Shown piece by piece: positions 19,928 through 29,290 of a DNA stretch of 64,000 nucleotides (position 1 is its first letter; each line of letters starts with the position of its first letter). The translations under genes and the position numbers were made by a program. The notes under the pieces were generated by a model. It was not told the origin of the DNA. It did no database searches and saw only the letters and a program-made list of their open reading frames with translations. The stretch covers positions 3,038,001-3,102,000 of the forward strand of contig NZ_CP065534.1 in NCBI RefSeq assembly GCF_015999465.1, given 5' to 3'. Source of the stretch: Lonsdalea populi (GTDB lineage: Bacteria; Pseudomonadota; Gammaproteobacteria; Enterobacterales; Enterobacteriaceae).

Positions 19928-20700
19928 TGTTTCCTCTGCTCTATATTAAGCTGTATAGAAAATGATAAAGCCAGGCATCAGTTCGGCCAGACAGAGATGG
20001 TCACCCTGATGATGGCAATCCTCGACCCGCCAGAAAACTTTCCGACAGATGAAAAAAAACCGTGCCAAAAATAGCATCAAGTCTCTGAATCACGTAGAGC
20101 GACTTCTACAATTCACGCATTGATTCTTTATGCTTATTTATAATGAATTAACGAACTGTTCGTGAGCTCTTTTATAAAAGAATACTCTTAGGCTTATTGC
20201 TTAAGCGAATTGATTATAGCTATCCTGACCATCGACGTAACCTAATCTATAGACCCTTATCCAACGCGCCTGATATACATCATATCCCGTTGACTCGATC
20301 TATTCATAAGTCAGGAGCGCAGCACTATACCTGAATTTGTTTAAATCTAATCGGCTAAATAGGCGCGATCTTTGCGCCATTTGATCGCATATGCCGATCA
20401 AATTCTTATTAAGAATAGTTTAAATCAATGATTGTTGGGCAATGGAGTTTTTTAATTACAGGAGGTAAAAAATCATCTATTTATTCGATTAAATGTGATA
20501 TTAGTCACCATTTTTAAATCCTTTTAGCCCGCGTATTTCCGCGTATTTTTATCGCCATCGATCAATTCCGCCATCCAGAAACATGACCTAACTGATGTGA
20601 TTCGTGATCGTGCGCGCAAAAAAAAAACACAAACTCGTTCGCCAAAATACTTTTAACCTTTTATTGACATGTCGTTAACACAACAGAAGGGAGATGCACG
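19928..20700. other. AT-rich intergenic region upstream of acs
   Basis: About 770 bp without a supportable gene. It contains the CRP-like site at 20494-20509 and the acs ribosome-binding site (GGGAG just before 20701). Confidence 0.5.
20494..20509. promoter_or_regulatory. candidate CRP-cAMP binding site upstream of acs
   Basis: TGTGATATTAGTCACC matches the TGTGA-N6-TCACA consensus at nine of ten positions. It lies about 200 bases before the acs start. E. coli acs is strongly CRP-dependent, so this fits an ancestral acs promoter. Confidence 0.65.
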
Positions 20701-22281
20701 ATGAGCCAGCATAAACACTATCCAGTCTCCACCCCCATCGCGGACAGAGCGCTGATTACCGCCGAGCGCTACCGGCAGCTTTACCAGCAGTCCATCGACG
20801 ATCCCGATTCTTTTTGGCGTCAGAAAGGAAGGATAGTCGATTGAATCAAACCCTACCAGTCGGTGAAAAAATCCTCATTTTCTCCGGGGCATATTGATAT
20901 TCGCTGGTTCGAGGGCGGCACACTGAACGTGTCAGCCAACTGTTTGGATCATCATCTACCGCATGCCGCCGATCGAAGCGCCATTCTCTGGGAGAGCGAC
21001 GACGGCAAACGTACCCGGAGCCTGACCTACAGGGAACTCCATCAGGCAGTCTGCCGATTTGCCAACATATTGAAAGCACAGGGGGTGGGTAAAGGCGATG
21101 TCATTACCCTCTCCGGAGGCGGCCGTCGCCATGCTGGCCTGCGCCCGCATCGGCGCGATTCATTCCGTCATTTTCGGCGGCTTCTCGCCGGAATCCATCG
21201 CCGGCCGCCTGCTCGACTCCGGCAGCCGAATGGTGATCACGGCGGACGAAGGACATCGCGCCGGTAAAACGATCCCGCTCAAACAAAACGTGACCGACGC
21301 GTTAAAAAACCCGCGGCTCAGTCAGGTGGAACGGGTGATCGTGTTTCGGCATACCGGTAACGCCGTGGTTTGGGAAGAAGAGCGAGATCGCTGGTGGCAT
21401 ACCTTGATAGATCTGGCGGATGACGATTGTCCGCCAGTGGAGCAACAAGCCGATCGTTAAAGCTCATCGGATCCGTCGGCGAACCTATCAATCCTGAAGC
21501 CTGGGAGTGGTATTACCATAAGATCGGCAACGGCGACTGCCCGGTCATCGACACCTGGTGGCAGACAGAGACCGGCGGCATCATGATTGCCCCGTTGCCG
21601 AGAGCCACCGATCTCAAACCCGGCGCGGCCACGCTGCCTTTTTTCGGCGTCAAACCCGCGTTGGTTGATGGCGAGGGCCAGCTACTGGAGGGGGAAAGCG
21701 AAGGCAATCTGGTCATCACCGACTCCTGGCCAGGGCAGGCCCGCACCCTGTACGGCGATCATACCCGCTTCGAGGAAACCTACTTTTCCATGTTCAAAGG
21801 ACGCTATTTCAGTGGCGACGGCGCACGTCGCGATGAGGACGGCTATTACTGGATCACCGGCCGGGTGGACGATGTGTTGAACGTGTCCGGTCATCGGCTG
21901 GGTACGGCGGAGATCGAATCCGCATTGGTCTCTCACCCCAAAATTGCCGAAGCCGCCGTCGTAGGGGTGGAACATAGCGTCAAAGGACAGGCTATCTATG
22001 CCTACATCATGCTAAACCGCGGCGAAAAACCGACCGAGAAGCTGCATGAGGAGGTGCGCGCGTGGGTGCGAAAAGAGATCGGCGCGATTGCCACTCCCGA
22101 CGTTTTACACTGGGCGGAAGCCCTGCCCAAGACACGTTCCGGCAAAATCATGCGTCGCATCCTGCGAAAAATTGCCGCCGGAGAGGGCCATAATCTGGGC
22201 GATATCTCGACGCTGGCTAACCCGGGCGTCATCGCTCAGTTGCTGGAGGAAAAACCGGTCCCGGATGCGCCGCTCCGATGA
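20701..22281 (+). pseudogene. acs: acetyl-CoA synthetase pseudogene
   Basis: The reading clearly follows E. coli Acs (652 residues) but is broken in at least three ways. Codon 48, a Trp in E. coli, is TGA at 20842-20844. Around 21113 about 14 bases are missing where the Y-M-P-M-V-P segment should be, which shifts the frame. Around 21455 a deletion of roughly 110-130 codons joins residues near 245 to those near 370 with another frame change. It removes the ATP-binding YTSGSTG loop. The C-terminus is well kept, including [11 protein letters not shown] with the acetylatable lysine. No active enzyme can be made. The ancestral role was acetate activation to acetyl-CoA. Confidence 0.95.
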
Positions 22282-22324
22282 AAAGGTCCGTCACCCTGGC
22301 ATCGCGCCACGGGCCACCCCTGAC

Positions 22325-23971
22325 CTAAACCTTTTCGATTAGCACCGCTTCCAGCAGATCCAGCTCGCGCAGCATCTTTTGCAGCGTTTCATTGCTGATC
22401 TGCTGCGTGGCGCGCAGGTGATACAGTTCGGCGCGTTCCGCGTTGACGGCGGCCAGACGGAAGCGACGTTCCAGGTTTTCAATCGCAATACTGGCTTCCA
22501 ACTCATCATTGCCGGTCACTCGACGGCGCAGCATCCCGATGACCTGCGCGCAGACCTCATTCAGCACCTGTTCATCGATATTATCCTCACGGTCGGCCGC
22601 CAAACGTTCCTGCATTTTCAACAAGCTATCGATAGCCACTTTAGCCATGGCCGTGCGGGCAAGCCGTTCCTCTTTTTTATGCGAACTTTTGTCCGTCATC
22701 GCAATGCCCTTGAGCAACAGCGGCAGCGCAATGACCCCGCACATCAATGAAAACAGGATGACGCCGGTCGCGATAAAGACCAGCTGATAACGGGAGGGGA
22801 AATCACTGCCGTCGCTCAGTAACAGCGGGATAGATAACACGCCCGCCAGCGTGATCGCACCTCGTACCCCGGCAAAAGAGACAATCCACAGCTCGCGGGA
22901 GGAGTATTCCGCGAACACCATCGGGCGCTTGTTCTGAATGTGGAGACTGTAATGTTTCATCAGCCATACCCAGCTAAAGCGCAGGAGTAGCAGCGCGCAG
23001 TAGATGATGGCGATATCGGTAAACAGCATCCATGTCTCAATCGTTGGATCTCTCTGCGCCTGAACGATCGACTCTTCCAGCACGCTCGGCAGCTGTAATC
23101 CCAGCATCAGAAACACCATGCCGTTAAACACAAACTCCAGCATGGACCAGACGCTGTTGGCCCGCAGGCGCATGTTTAACGGCGCGCTGCGCATCATGCC
23201 CGAGCGGCTGATCGTCATCCCCGACGCGACTGACGCCAATATTCCCGACACACCCAAATGTTCCGCGATCAGATAAGCAGCGAACGGCAACAGGAGCAGC
23301 AGAACAATTTGCGTTGCGGCGTCGTCATCGCTCCAGCGGCTAATCAGCCCCAGCGATTTACTATAGACCCAGGTAATGGCAATCCCCGCCAGCAGGCCGC
23401 CGAGGGCCACCTGCAGAAACTCCAGCGTGGCGCCGTGCACGGTAAACACCATCGTACCCATGGCGATAGCGATGGCGAATTTCAGCGAAACCAGACCGGA
23501 CGCATCGTTCATCAACGCTTCGCCCTGTAGGATCCCCATCAGCTTTTTCGGAATACGGTCTTCGCCGACGATGCCCGATAATGCCACGGCATCCGTCGGC
23601 GACAACACCGCCGCCAGCGCAAATGCGGCCACCAGCGGCATATCCGGCACCATCCAATGAATGAGATAGCCCATCCCGACGACGGTGATAATGACCAGCA
23701 GCAGAGCAAGCCCGAGGATTTCTCGCATATGGCGCAGAAACTCTCTCGTCGGCGTCTTCCAGCCGTCGGCGAACAGCAGCGGAGGAATGAACAACACCAT
23801 GAACAGTTCAGGATTGAAATCGACATGCAGACCGAATTTAGGCCAGGCCAACATCGCCCCGAGGGCAATTTGCATGAGTGGCAACGGTATCTGAAAAGGC
23901 AGAATACGCGTGATAACGCCGGACAAAGAAACCACCAGCGTCATAATCAAGATGGTGAAAAATATTTCCAT
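22325..23971 (-). CDS. yjcE: CPA1-family cation/proton antiporter
   Basis: 548 residues; E. coli YjcE has 549 and follows the same sequence almost throughout. There are about twelve membrane segments in the first 410 residues, with the LSPTDAVALSGI and GEALMNDASGLVSLKFA motifs that hold the transport aspartates. A cytoplasmic C-terminal helical tail covers about 430-548. It exchanges sodium or potassium for protons at the inner membrane. The neighbourhood acs-yjcE-ghxP matches the E. coli region. Confidence 0.93.
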   Translation of the reverse strand: MEIFFTILIMTLVVSLSGVITRILPFQIPLPLMQIALGAMLAWPKFGLHVDFNPELFMVLFIPPLLFADGWKTPTREFLRHMREILGLALLLVIITVVGMGYLIHWMVPDMPLVAAFALAAVLSPTDAVALSGIVGEDRIPKKLMGILQGEALMNDASGLVSLKFAIAIAMGTMVFTVHGATLEFLQVALGGLLAGIAITWVYSKSLGLISRWSDDDAATQIVLLLLLPFAAYLIAEHLGVSGILASVASGMTISRSGMMRSAPLNMRLRANSVWSMLEFVFNGMVFLMLGLQLPSVLEESIVQAQRDPTIETWMLFTDIAIIYCALLLLRFSWVWLMKHYSLHIQNKRPMVFAEYSSRELWIVSFAGVRGAITLAGVLSIPLLLSDGSDFPSRYQLVFIATGVILFSLMCGVIALPLLLKGIAMTDKSSHKKEERLARTAMAKVAIDSLLKMQERLAADREDNIDEQVLNEVCAQVIGMLRRRVTGNDELEASIAIENLERRFRLAAVNAERAELYHLRATQQISNETLQKMLRELDLLEAVLIEKV

Positions 23972-24164
23972 GCTTTCCTTAGTTCTTGCTGTAACCGATC
24001 AACGCGCTAACACCGGTGAATTGACGTGACATGTTTCTGGCGGGGCCGCGTAAGGGGCTGGCCTTAAGCGTCGTTCGAGCGATGTCGTCATCGACCTAAG
24101 AAAATAATAACAGATGGAATGCGATGAAAAGGCAACGAAAAAGAAAAAACGGAAATGAATCTAT

Positions 24165-24190
24165 AAAAAAGGGGAACGCTAACGTTCCCC
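24165..24190 (-). terminator. rho-independent terminator of ghxP
   Basis: On the minus strand GGGGAACG and CGTTCCCC form a perfect 8-base stem with a 4-base loop, followed by six T. Confidence 0.9.
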
Positions 24191-24218
24191 TCTTGCTATT
24201 ACGGCGTCTAAGACGGTG

Positions 24219-25586
24219 TTACAGCGCCCAACCGCCAGCGTAGAACACCACCAGCGCAATGGCGATGATCACCGTGCCGACGTTCAGCTTGCGCCATTCG
24301 CCGGAGAAAACACGGCCCAGTACCAGCGAGCCGAAGCCCAGCATGATGCCGGTCACGATGTTGCACGTCAGGACGATGAAGACGGCGCAGACCAGACCGG
24401 CCATCGCGTCAACGAAATCGTTAAAGTCCAGTTTGGATACGTTGCTCAGCATCAGCAGGCCGACGTACATCAGCGCAGGCGCGGTGGCGTAGTTCGGCAC
24501 CAGATAAGAGAGCGGAGACAGGAATAGCATCAGCAGGAACAGTACGCCAACCACCGTTGCCGTCAGCCCCGTACGGCCACCCGCTGCCGTACCGGCCGCG
24601 GATTCGATGTAAACTGCCGCCGGCGAAGTGCCCATCAGACTGGAGAAAATGCTGCTCACGGAGTCGGCCGTCAGCGCACGACCGCCGCTGATAATCTGGC
24701 CGTCTTTATCCAGCAGGTTCGCCTGCCCCGCTACTGCGCGGATCGTACCGGTCGCGTCGAAGACCGCCGTCATGACCAGCGCCAATACACTCGGCAGCAC
24801 GATAGGCTGTAACGCGCCCTTGATATCCAGATTGAAGAACAAGGACTGACCGGAGGCATCACTCAGGCTCGGCAGCGCGAACAAACCGTGGTAGGTCACG
24901 TTCGGATCAAAAATCAGGCCGAGTGCAGAGATGGCGATAATCACAATTAAAATGCCGCCGGGGACACGCCGTTTCTCCAGACCGATCGTCGCCGCCAGCC
25001 CCAGCAGCGACATCGCCACCGGAAACGACGTGAACTGGCCCATCGCAACCGGCAGACCCGCCCCCGGATTTTTCACGACCAGACCGATGCCGTTGGCTGC
25101 GATGATCAACAGGAACAGGCCGATACCGATACCCGCGCCGTGCGCCACGCCCTGCGGCAGGTTACGCAAGATCCAGGAGCGGATGCCGGTCGCGGAGATA
25201 ATCGTAAACAGTACGCCCATCATGAAGATGGCGCCCAGCGCGACGGGCACGCTGATATTCTGTCCCAGCACCAGGCTGAACGCAGTAAATGCGGTCAGAG
25301 AAATAGCGCAACCAATCGCCATCGGCAGGTTCGCCCACAGGCCCATCAGCAGAGACCCTACCCCTGCGACCAGGCAGGTAGAAACAAACACCGCGGCTGG
25401 TGGGAAACCGGCTTTTCCCAGCATGCCGGGGACAACGATAACCGAGTAAACCATCGCCAGAAACGTGGTGAGACCCGCCAGTATTTCCTGACGTACGCTG
25501 CTGCCTCGCTGAGCGATTTTAAAGAAAGCATCGAGTGCGCCGCGCGGACGGGCAACCTCATCAGCCTGACGAGTAGAATTGGACAT
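24219..25586 (-). CDS. ghxP: guanine/hypoxanthine permease (NCS2, AzgA-like)
   Basis: 455 residues, close to E. coli GhxP/YjcD (449). The protein is almost wholly hydrophobic, with 12 to 14 membrane segments. Signature stretches include [19 protein letters not shown] near the start, [19 protein letters not shown], and [16 protein letters not shown]. It takes up purine bases with protons at the inner membrane. The paralogue GhxQ cannot be excluded, but the neighbourhood with yjcE favours GhxP. Confidence 0.92.
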   Translation of the reverse strand: MSNSTRQADEVARPRGALDAFFKIAQRGSSVRQEILAGLTTFLAMVYSVIVVPGMLGKAGFPPAAVFVSTCLVAGVGSLLMGLWANLPMAIGCAISLTAFTAFSLVLGQNISVPVALGAIFMMGVLFTIISATGIRSWILRNLPQGVAHGAGIGIGLFLLIIAANGIGLVVKNPGAGLPVAMGQFTSFPVAMSLLGLAATIGLEKRRVPGGILIVIIAISALGLIFDPNVTYHGLFALPSLSDASGQSLFFNLDIKGALQPIVLPSVLALVMTAVFDATGTIRAVAGQANLLDKDGQIISGGRALTADSVSSIFSSLMGTSPAAVYIESAAGTAAGGRTGLTATVVGVLFLLMLFLSPLSYLVPNYATAPALMYVGLLMLSNVSKLDFNDFVDAMAGLVCAVFIVLTCNIVTGIMLGFGSLVLGRVFSGEWRKLNVGTVIIAIALVVFYAGGWAL

Positions 25587-25937
25587 GGTGGTATCCCTTG
25601 CTAAGTCATTATTATTAAGCCTCTGTTCATCCAGACGACACGGTCATTCGAACCGGCCAGCGTGGAAAACCGCAGAGACTGAGCCAGAATTTAGCTAACG
25701 TCATGCCGTTTATCCCTTGCCTAAGACAAACAACATGGGCCATCACCAGCGACAGAAACATCCCCTTAAGCCCCGACAACGGCGGGGCAACGTCTGCTGT
25801 CGTAAAGTAAGCCTGCGATTATCCCGTTTTTAGGATAAGAATTTCAAAAACTATTTATTTATCGCACCGACATTCTTACATGATCAAAGACGGGCAGCCG
25901 CCATAAGCGGTTGCCCGTCTTCGCATTGAGGAGGCAA
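25587..25937. other. intergenic, 351 bp, between lpxP and ghxP
   Basis: Contains the lpxP terminator (25884-25919) and the upstream region of ghxP. I found no convincing purine riboswitch or other element. Confidence 0.5.
25884..25919 (-). terminator. probable terminator of lpxP
   Basis: GACGGGCAGCCGC and GCGGTTGCCCGTC form a long stem with a short loop; on the minus strand TTTGAT follows. The stem is strong but the T-run is short. Confidence 0.65.
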
Positions 25938-26864
25938 TTAGAGGTAGAGCGAGGTTTCTCCCACCGGTCGCGTCTTGAAGCGGCGATGCAGCCAGAGATA
26001 CTGTTCAGGCGCGCGCATGATCTCCTGCTCGATCACCCGGTTCATATAGCTCGCGGCCTGAGTTTCGTCGTTTTGTGGATAATCCTTTAGCTCGGGTTGG
26101 ATCACCAGCTGGTATCCCTTGCACTTCGGTTTGCGAATCAGGATGGTGGTCACCATCGCTGGCTGATTGGCCAACTTGCTGATCGTAAATGTTCCACTGG
26201 TCGTCGCCGCCTGCGGGACGGCGAAGAACGGCGCAAATACGCTGCCGCGCGGACCGTAGTCCTGATCCGGCGCGAACCAGACCGCTTCACCACGTTTCAA
26301 CGCCTGCACCATGCCGCGTAAATCTTTGCGATCGATCATGGCTTTATTGGAGCGGGAACGCCCCCAGGTTTGCACCAGCTCCATCACTTTATTGTTGTGA
26401 GGCCGGTACATGGCCATCATCGGTCGGCATAATCCCATCGCCCTGCCGCCCAGTTCCAGCGACATGAAATGCACGCCAATCACCATGACGCCACGCTGTT
26501 CGCTCCCCGCCTGCTGCAAATTATCCAGCCCGATAACTTCGCACCAGGCGCGCACGCGCCGATCTGACCAAAACCAGGCCATACCGGTTTCCATGAGCGC
26601 CATGCCCAGTGAAGCGAAGTTTTCTTTGACGATCGCTTCGCGCTTTTGCGGCGACATCGTGGGGAAGCACAGTTCGAGATTGCGGCGGGCGATGCTGACC
26701 CGGCGTTTCAGGAAGAAACGCGCGGCGTTGCCCATGCTGCGACCGGTGTACATCAGCAGCGGATACGGCAACTGTACCAGGAGATATAAAAGGGCCAGAC
26801 CAAACCAGACGAGCCAATAACGGGGATGGAGTAAATCTTTGGTGAATTTTTTGGTGGTGCTCAT
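25938..26864 (-). CDS. lpxP: Kdo2-lipid IVA palmitoleoyl/lauroyl acyltransferase, LpxP type
   Basis: 308 residues from ATG 26864; E. coli LpxP has 306. The frame stays open further upstream, but the homology starts at KKFTKDLLHPRYW, so this start is preferred. One N-terminal membrane helix is present (about 15-37). The catalytic HX4E motif is HFMSLE. WFAPDQDYGPRGS and the ending RAPEQYLWLHRRFKTRPVGE match LpxP better than LpxL. It adds the secondary acyl chain to lipid A at the inner membrane. E. coli LpxP acts at low temperature; whether that holds here is unknown. Confidence 0.93.
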   Translation of the reverse strand: MSTTKKFTKDLLHPRYWLVWFGLALLYLLVQLPYPLLMYTGRSMGNAARFFLKRRVSIARRNLELCFPTMSPQKREAIVKENFASLGMALMETGMAWFWSDRRVRAWCEVIGLDNLQQAGSEQRGVMVIGVHFMSLELGGRAMGLCRPMMAMYRPHNNKVMELVQTWGRSRSNKAMIDRKDLRGMVQALKRGEAVWFAPDQDYGPRGSVFAPFFAVPQAATTSGTFTISKLANQPAMVTTILIRKPKCKGYQLVIQPELKDYPQNDETQAASYMNRVIEQEIMRAPEQYLWLHRRFKTRPVGETSLYL

Positions 26865-27578
26865 TGCTATCATCTCGTAACGCCACACTGGAATGACAGC
26901 AGTTCTCAGCCGAACCATGCCAGAAATGACAAAAAACCGTTAATTCCTTACCGCGCCGACCGAAAAAACCGGCTCAAGCAGAATGGTAATGGCAGAGGAA
27001 ACACTCGAACCCAGGCAGGCCAACAATTAATGGTAAAACTATTTTACCTGAAAATAGTCCGCGCCGACGCACAACTTAACGCGATAACACAGCCTGAAAA
27101 GATAGGGATATCGACTGTTAGAAGGAGAATGCGCCGTGTAGGTCTGACATGCCCGATCGCTGCCGCAGCCAGTGTAACATGCTGACCTGACATGACGGCG
27201 CCCATTCCTATCAGAATAATCCGCAACCCTGGCGAAACCTGAGGCCAATGCCTTGTGCTCTGCCATCCATTTCCACTCCGATAACACATTGAGTCTAGAC
27301 AAAATGACCCGACGTATTCCAGCATCCTCCCCTTTTGTCCGGTTCGACAATACCGCACGCTTAGGGTTCTACTTTCTTTATTTTCATACTGCTTGTGCCG
27401 TCTCAGGGATAAACCACGCAGGACGCCGCTAATGCCGCGCAGCGGGATGCGGGAAGCTTAATGAGGCCCCAGATGGACAAAATGGCGTTGGAAGACGTGA
27501 AGTCAGGCTTGGGCAGCCAGGAAGACTGCCCAAAGAAAATCGCCTCCGTGACTGCCGACAGGTCGCGGAGTTGCGGTA
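26865..27578. other. intergenic, about 710 bp, at the left border of the polysaccharide locus
   Basis: Overlapping short frames at 27040-27360 show no recognisable protein. A hairpin, TTGGGCAG with CTGCCCAA (27509-27516 and 27526-27533), lies about 45 bases past the sugar transferase stop. It may end that transcript, but it has no T-run on the minus strand. Confidence 0.4.
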
Positions 27579-28139
27579 TCAGCGCACGCGATCGCCTGCG
27601 CCTTTACCCACCACGGTGAGGAGCAGATAACGAAAATAGCGTTTGACCGTCATGGTCTGAATCATACGCTGATCCCATTCTGCCAACTTTTGAGGCGTAG
27701 ACATGTCAATGGCATTAATCTGCGCCAATCCGGTGATGCCGGGCAGAACGTTGAATACGCCACGGGCCTGTCGTTCCTCGATCAGTTCCCGCTGGTTAAA
27801 CAAGCACGGGCGAGGCCCGACCAGACTCATCTCGCCGCGCGCCACATTAATCAGCTGCGGCAGCTCGTCCAGCTTGGTTTTACGTAAAAAAGCGCCCAGC
27901 CGGGTCACGGCATGACGGTTAGCCAAATGGGTCGCAACTGACTCGGTCGCGACCGCCATCGTGCGAAACTTAATCAGATTGAACGGCCGTTGGTGCCGCC
28001 CTACCCGCTGCTGCACGAACACCGGCGACCCGGTATCAAACAGCCCGATGAGGTAAATAACGCCCATCACGGGCCATAAACAACAAAGTCCAGCTAACGC
28101 GAGCGTGAGATCAAAAAAACGAAACATCATGTGCATCAA
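27579..28139 (-). CDS. initiating sugar-phosphate transferase (PglC/WbaP C-terminal family)
   Basis: 186 residues. An N-terminal hydrophobic segment (about 5-33) is followed by the bacterial sugar transferase domain with [35 protein letters not shown] and LVGPRP. This is the short PglC-like form without the extra membrane domain of WbaP. It transfers a sugar-1-phosphate to undecaprenyl phosphate and would start chain synthesis on the inner membrane. The WbpM-type dehydratase and epimerase next to it suggest the first sugar is an N-acetylated 6-deoxyhexosamine. It is in a two-gene operon with the epimerase. Confidence 0.88.
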   Translation of the reverse strand: MMHMMFRFFDLTLALAGLCCLWPVMGVIYLIGLFDTGSPVFVQQRVGRHQRPFNLIKFRTMAVATESVATHLANRHAVTRLGAFLRKTKLDELPQLINVARGEMSLVGPRPCLFNQRELIEERQARGVFNVLPGITGLAQINAIDMSTPQKLAEWDQRMIQTMTVKRYFRYLLLTVVGKGAGDRVR

Positions 28140-28154
28140 ACCTTAGTTTATCGG

Positions 28155-29114
28155 TTAATCCGTAGCGTCGCGCTCAGCCTGATAAGCACTGGCGGTCAGT
28201 GAAAGCGCCTGAGGATAAGTCACAATGGGCCGCCATCCCAGACGGTCGCGTGTGTGAGCAATATCAACCTGCAACGATCCCAATAATCTTTCCGCGGCTG
28301 GCGCTTTGCCCAACGCCTTCGCCGCCCACAGTAAACAACGCGGAGGCAGTGGCCAAACGCGGCTGGCGACGCCCAAAGCCTTCGCCATATCGGCAAGCAG
28401 CTCGGCGGTAGAAACATCATACTCATCCGAGACCAGAAACGTTTCACCCGCCGCCTGCGGATGATGAGCGCACAGCAAGATCAGGTCCGCCAAATTATCG
28501 ACAAAAACCAGGCTGCGTTTGTTCTTCACGGCCGCGAGCGGCAGGGGTAAACCTTTGCGGATCCAATGCATCATCGTACGGAAATTCGCTTTGACCCCAG
28601 GACCATAAACCAGCGGCGGGCGAATCACCGTCACTTCGAGCCCGGTCTCACGGGCAATCTGCCACAGGCCCAGCTCAGCTTCATATTTACTCAGACCGTA
28701 GGGATCTTGCGGGGGCTGTGCGACATGAGGCGTGAAAGGATGATGAGGCAGACTCGCTTCTCCGTTGACCTTGATAGAACTGAGGAAAACGAAGCGCTTT
28801 ACCCCGGACTCCGCCGCCTGACGCGCCAGCGTTAATGTCCCCGCCACATTGGTTTCGCGGTAGAGCGACAGCGAATCGCGCTGTGTGTCCTGCATCTGAT
28901 GTACACGAGCCGCGCAGTGAATGACGGTTTCCACGCCGCTCAGGACCTCACGCCAGTCCGCGTCGGCCGACAGATCTTGGTAGATGACGCCTTCCTGAAC
29001 CAAAGCGCCCGACTTCTGGCTACGATGGGATAAGCATTCCATTCCCTGAGCATGAGCCAGTTCAACAACACGGTGCCCAATAAACCCACTACTACCCGTC
29101 ACTAATAGTTTCAA
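28155..29114 (-). CDS. NAD-dependent nucleotide-sugar epimerase/reductase (WbpV-like extended SDR)
   Basis: 319 residues. The Rossmann motif TGSSGFIG (6-13), the catalytic Ser in FLSSIKVNG and the YGLSK YxxxK motif are present. Such enzymes beside WbpM homologues reduce or epimerise the 4-keto product to UDP-D-QuiNAc or UDP-D-FucNAc. I infer the same here from the neighbours. It lies 15 bases from the sugar transferase gene and is divergent from the dehydratase gene. Confidence 0.8.
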   Translation of the reverse strand: MKLLVTGSSGFIGHRVVELAHAQGMECLSHRSQKSGALVQEGVIYQDLSADADWREVLSGVETVIHCAARVHQMQDTQRDSLSLYRETNVAGTLTLARQAAESGVKRFVFLSSIKVNGEASLPHHPFTPHVAQPPQDPYGLSKYEAELGLWQIARETGLEVTVIRPPLVYGPGVKANFRTMMHWIRKGLPLPLAAVKNKRSLVFVDNLADLILLCAHHPQAAGETFLVSDEYDVSTAELLADMAKALGVASRVWPLPPRCLLWAAKALGKAPAAERLLGSLQVDIAHTRDRLGWRPIVTYPQALSLTASAYQAERDATD

Positions 29115-29290
29115 AATGTATTACCTTTCCAAGGCCGACACTCGTATGATAGCGGTCATTATTGTATACATATCAACCTCGCGTTCTGAGTGGCTATACT
29201 TCCCGCTAGCTAATAAAAAATGGGGTGTCTACAATGATCGTGAATAGTAACAACAAAACCCATTTCCATCATCTGACATCCAGGCTTTAG

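Noticed and set aside
27039..27358. Two overlapping minus-strand frames before the polysaccharide locus
   Set aside because: Neither shows family motifs, membrane layout or a good ribosome-binding site.
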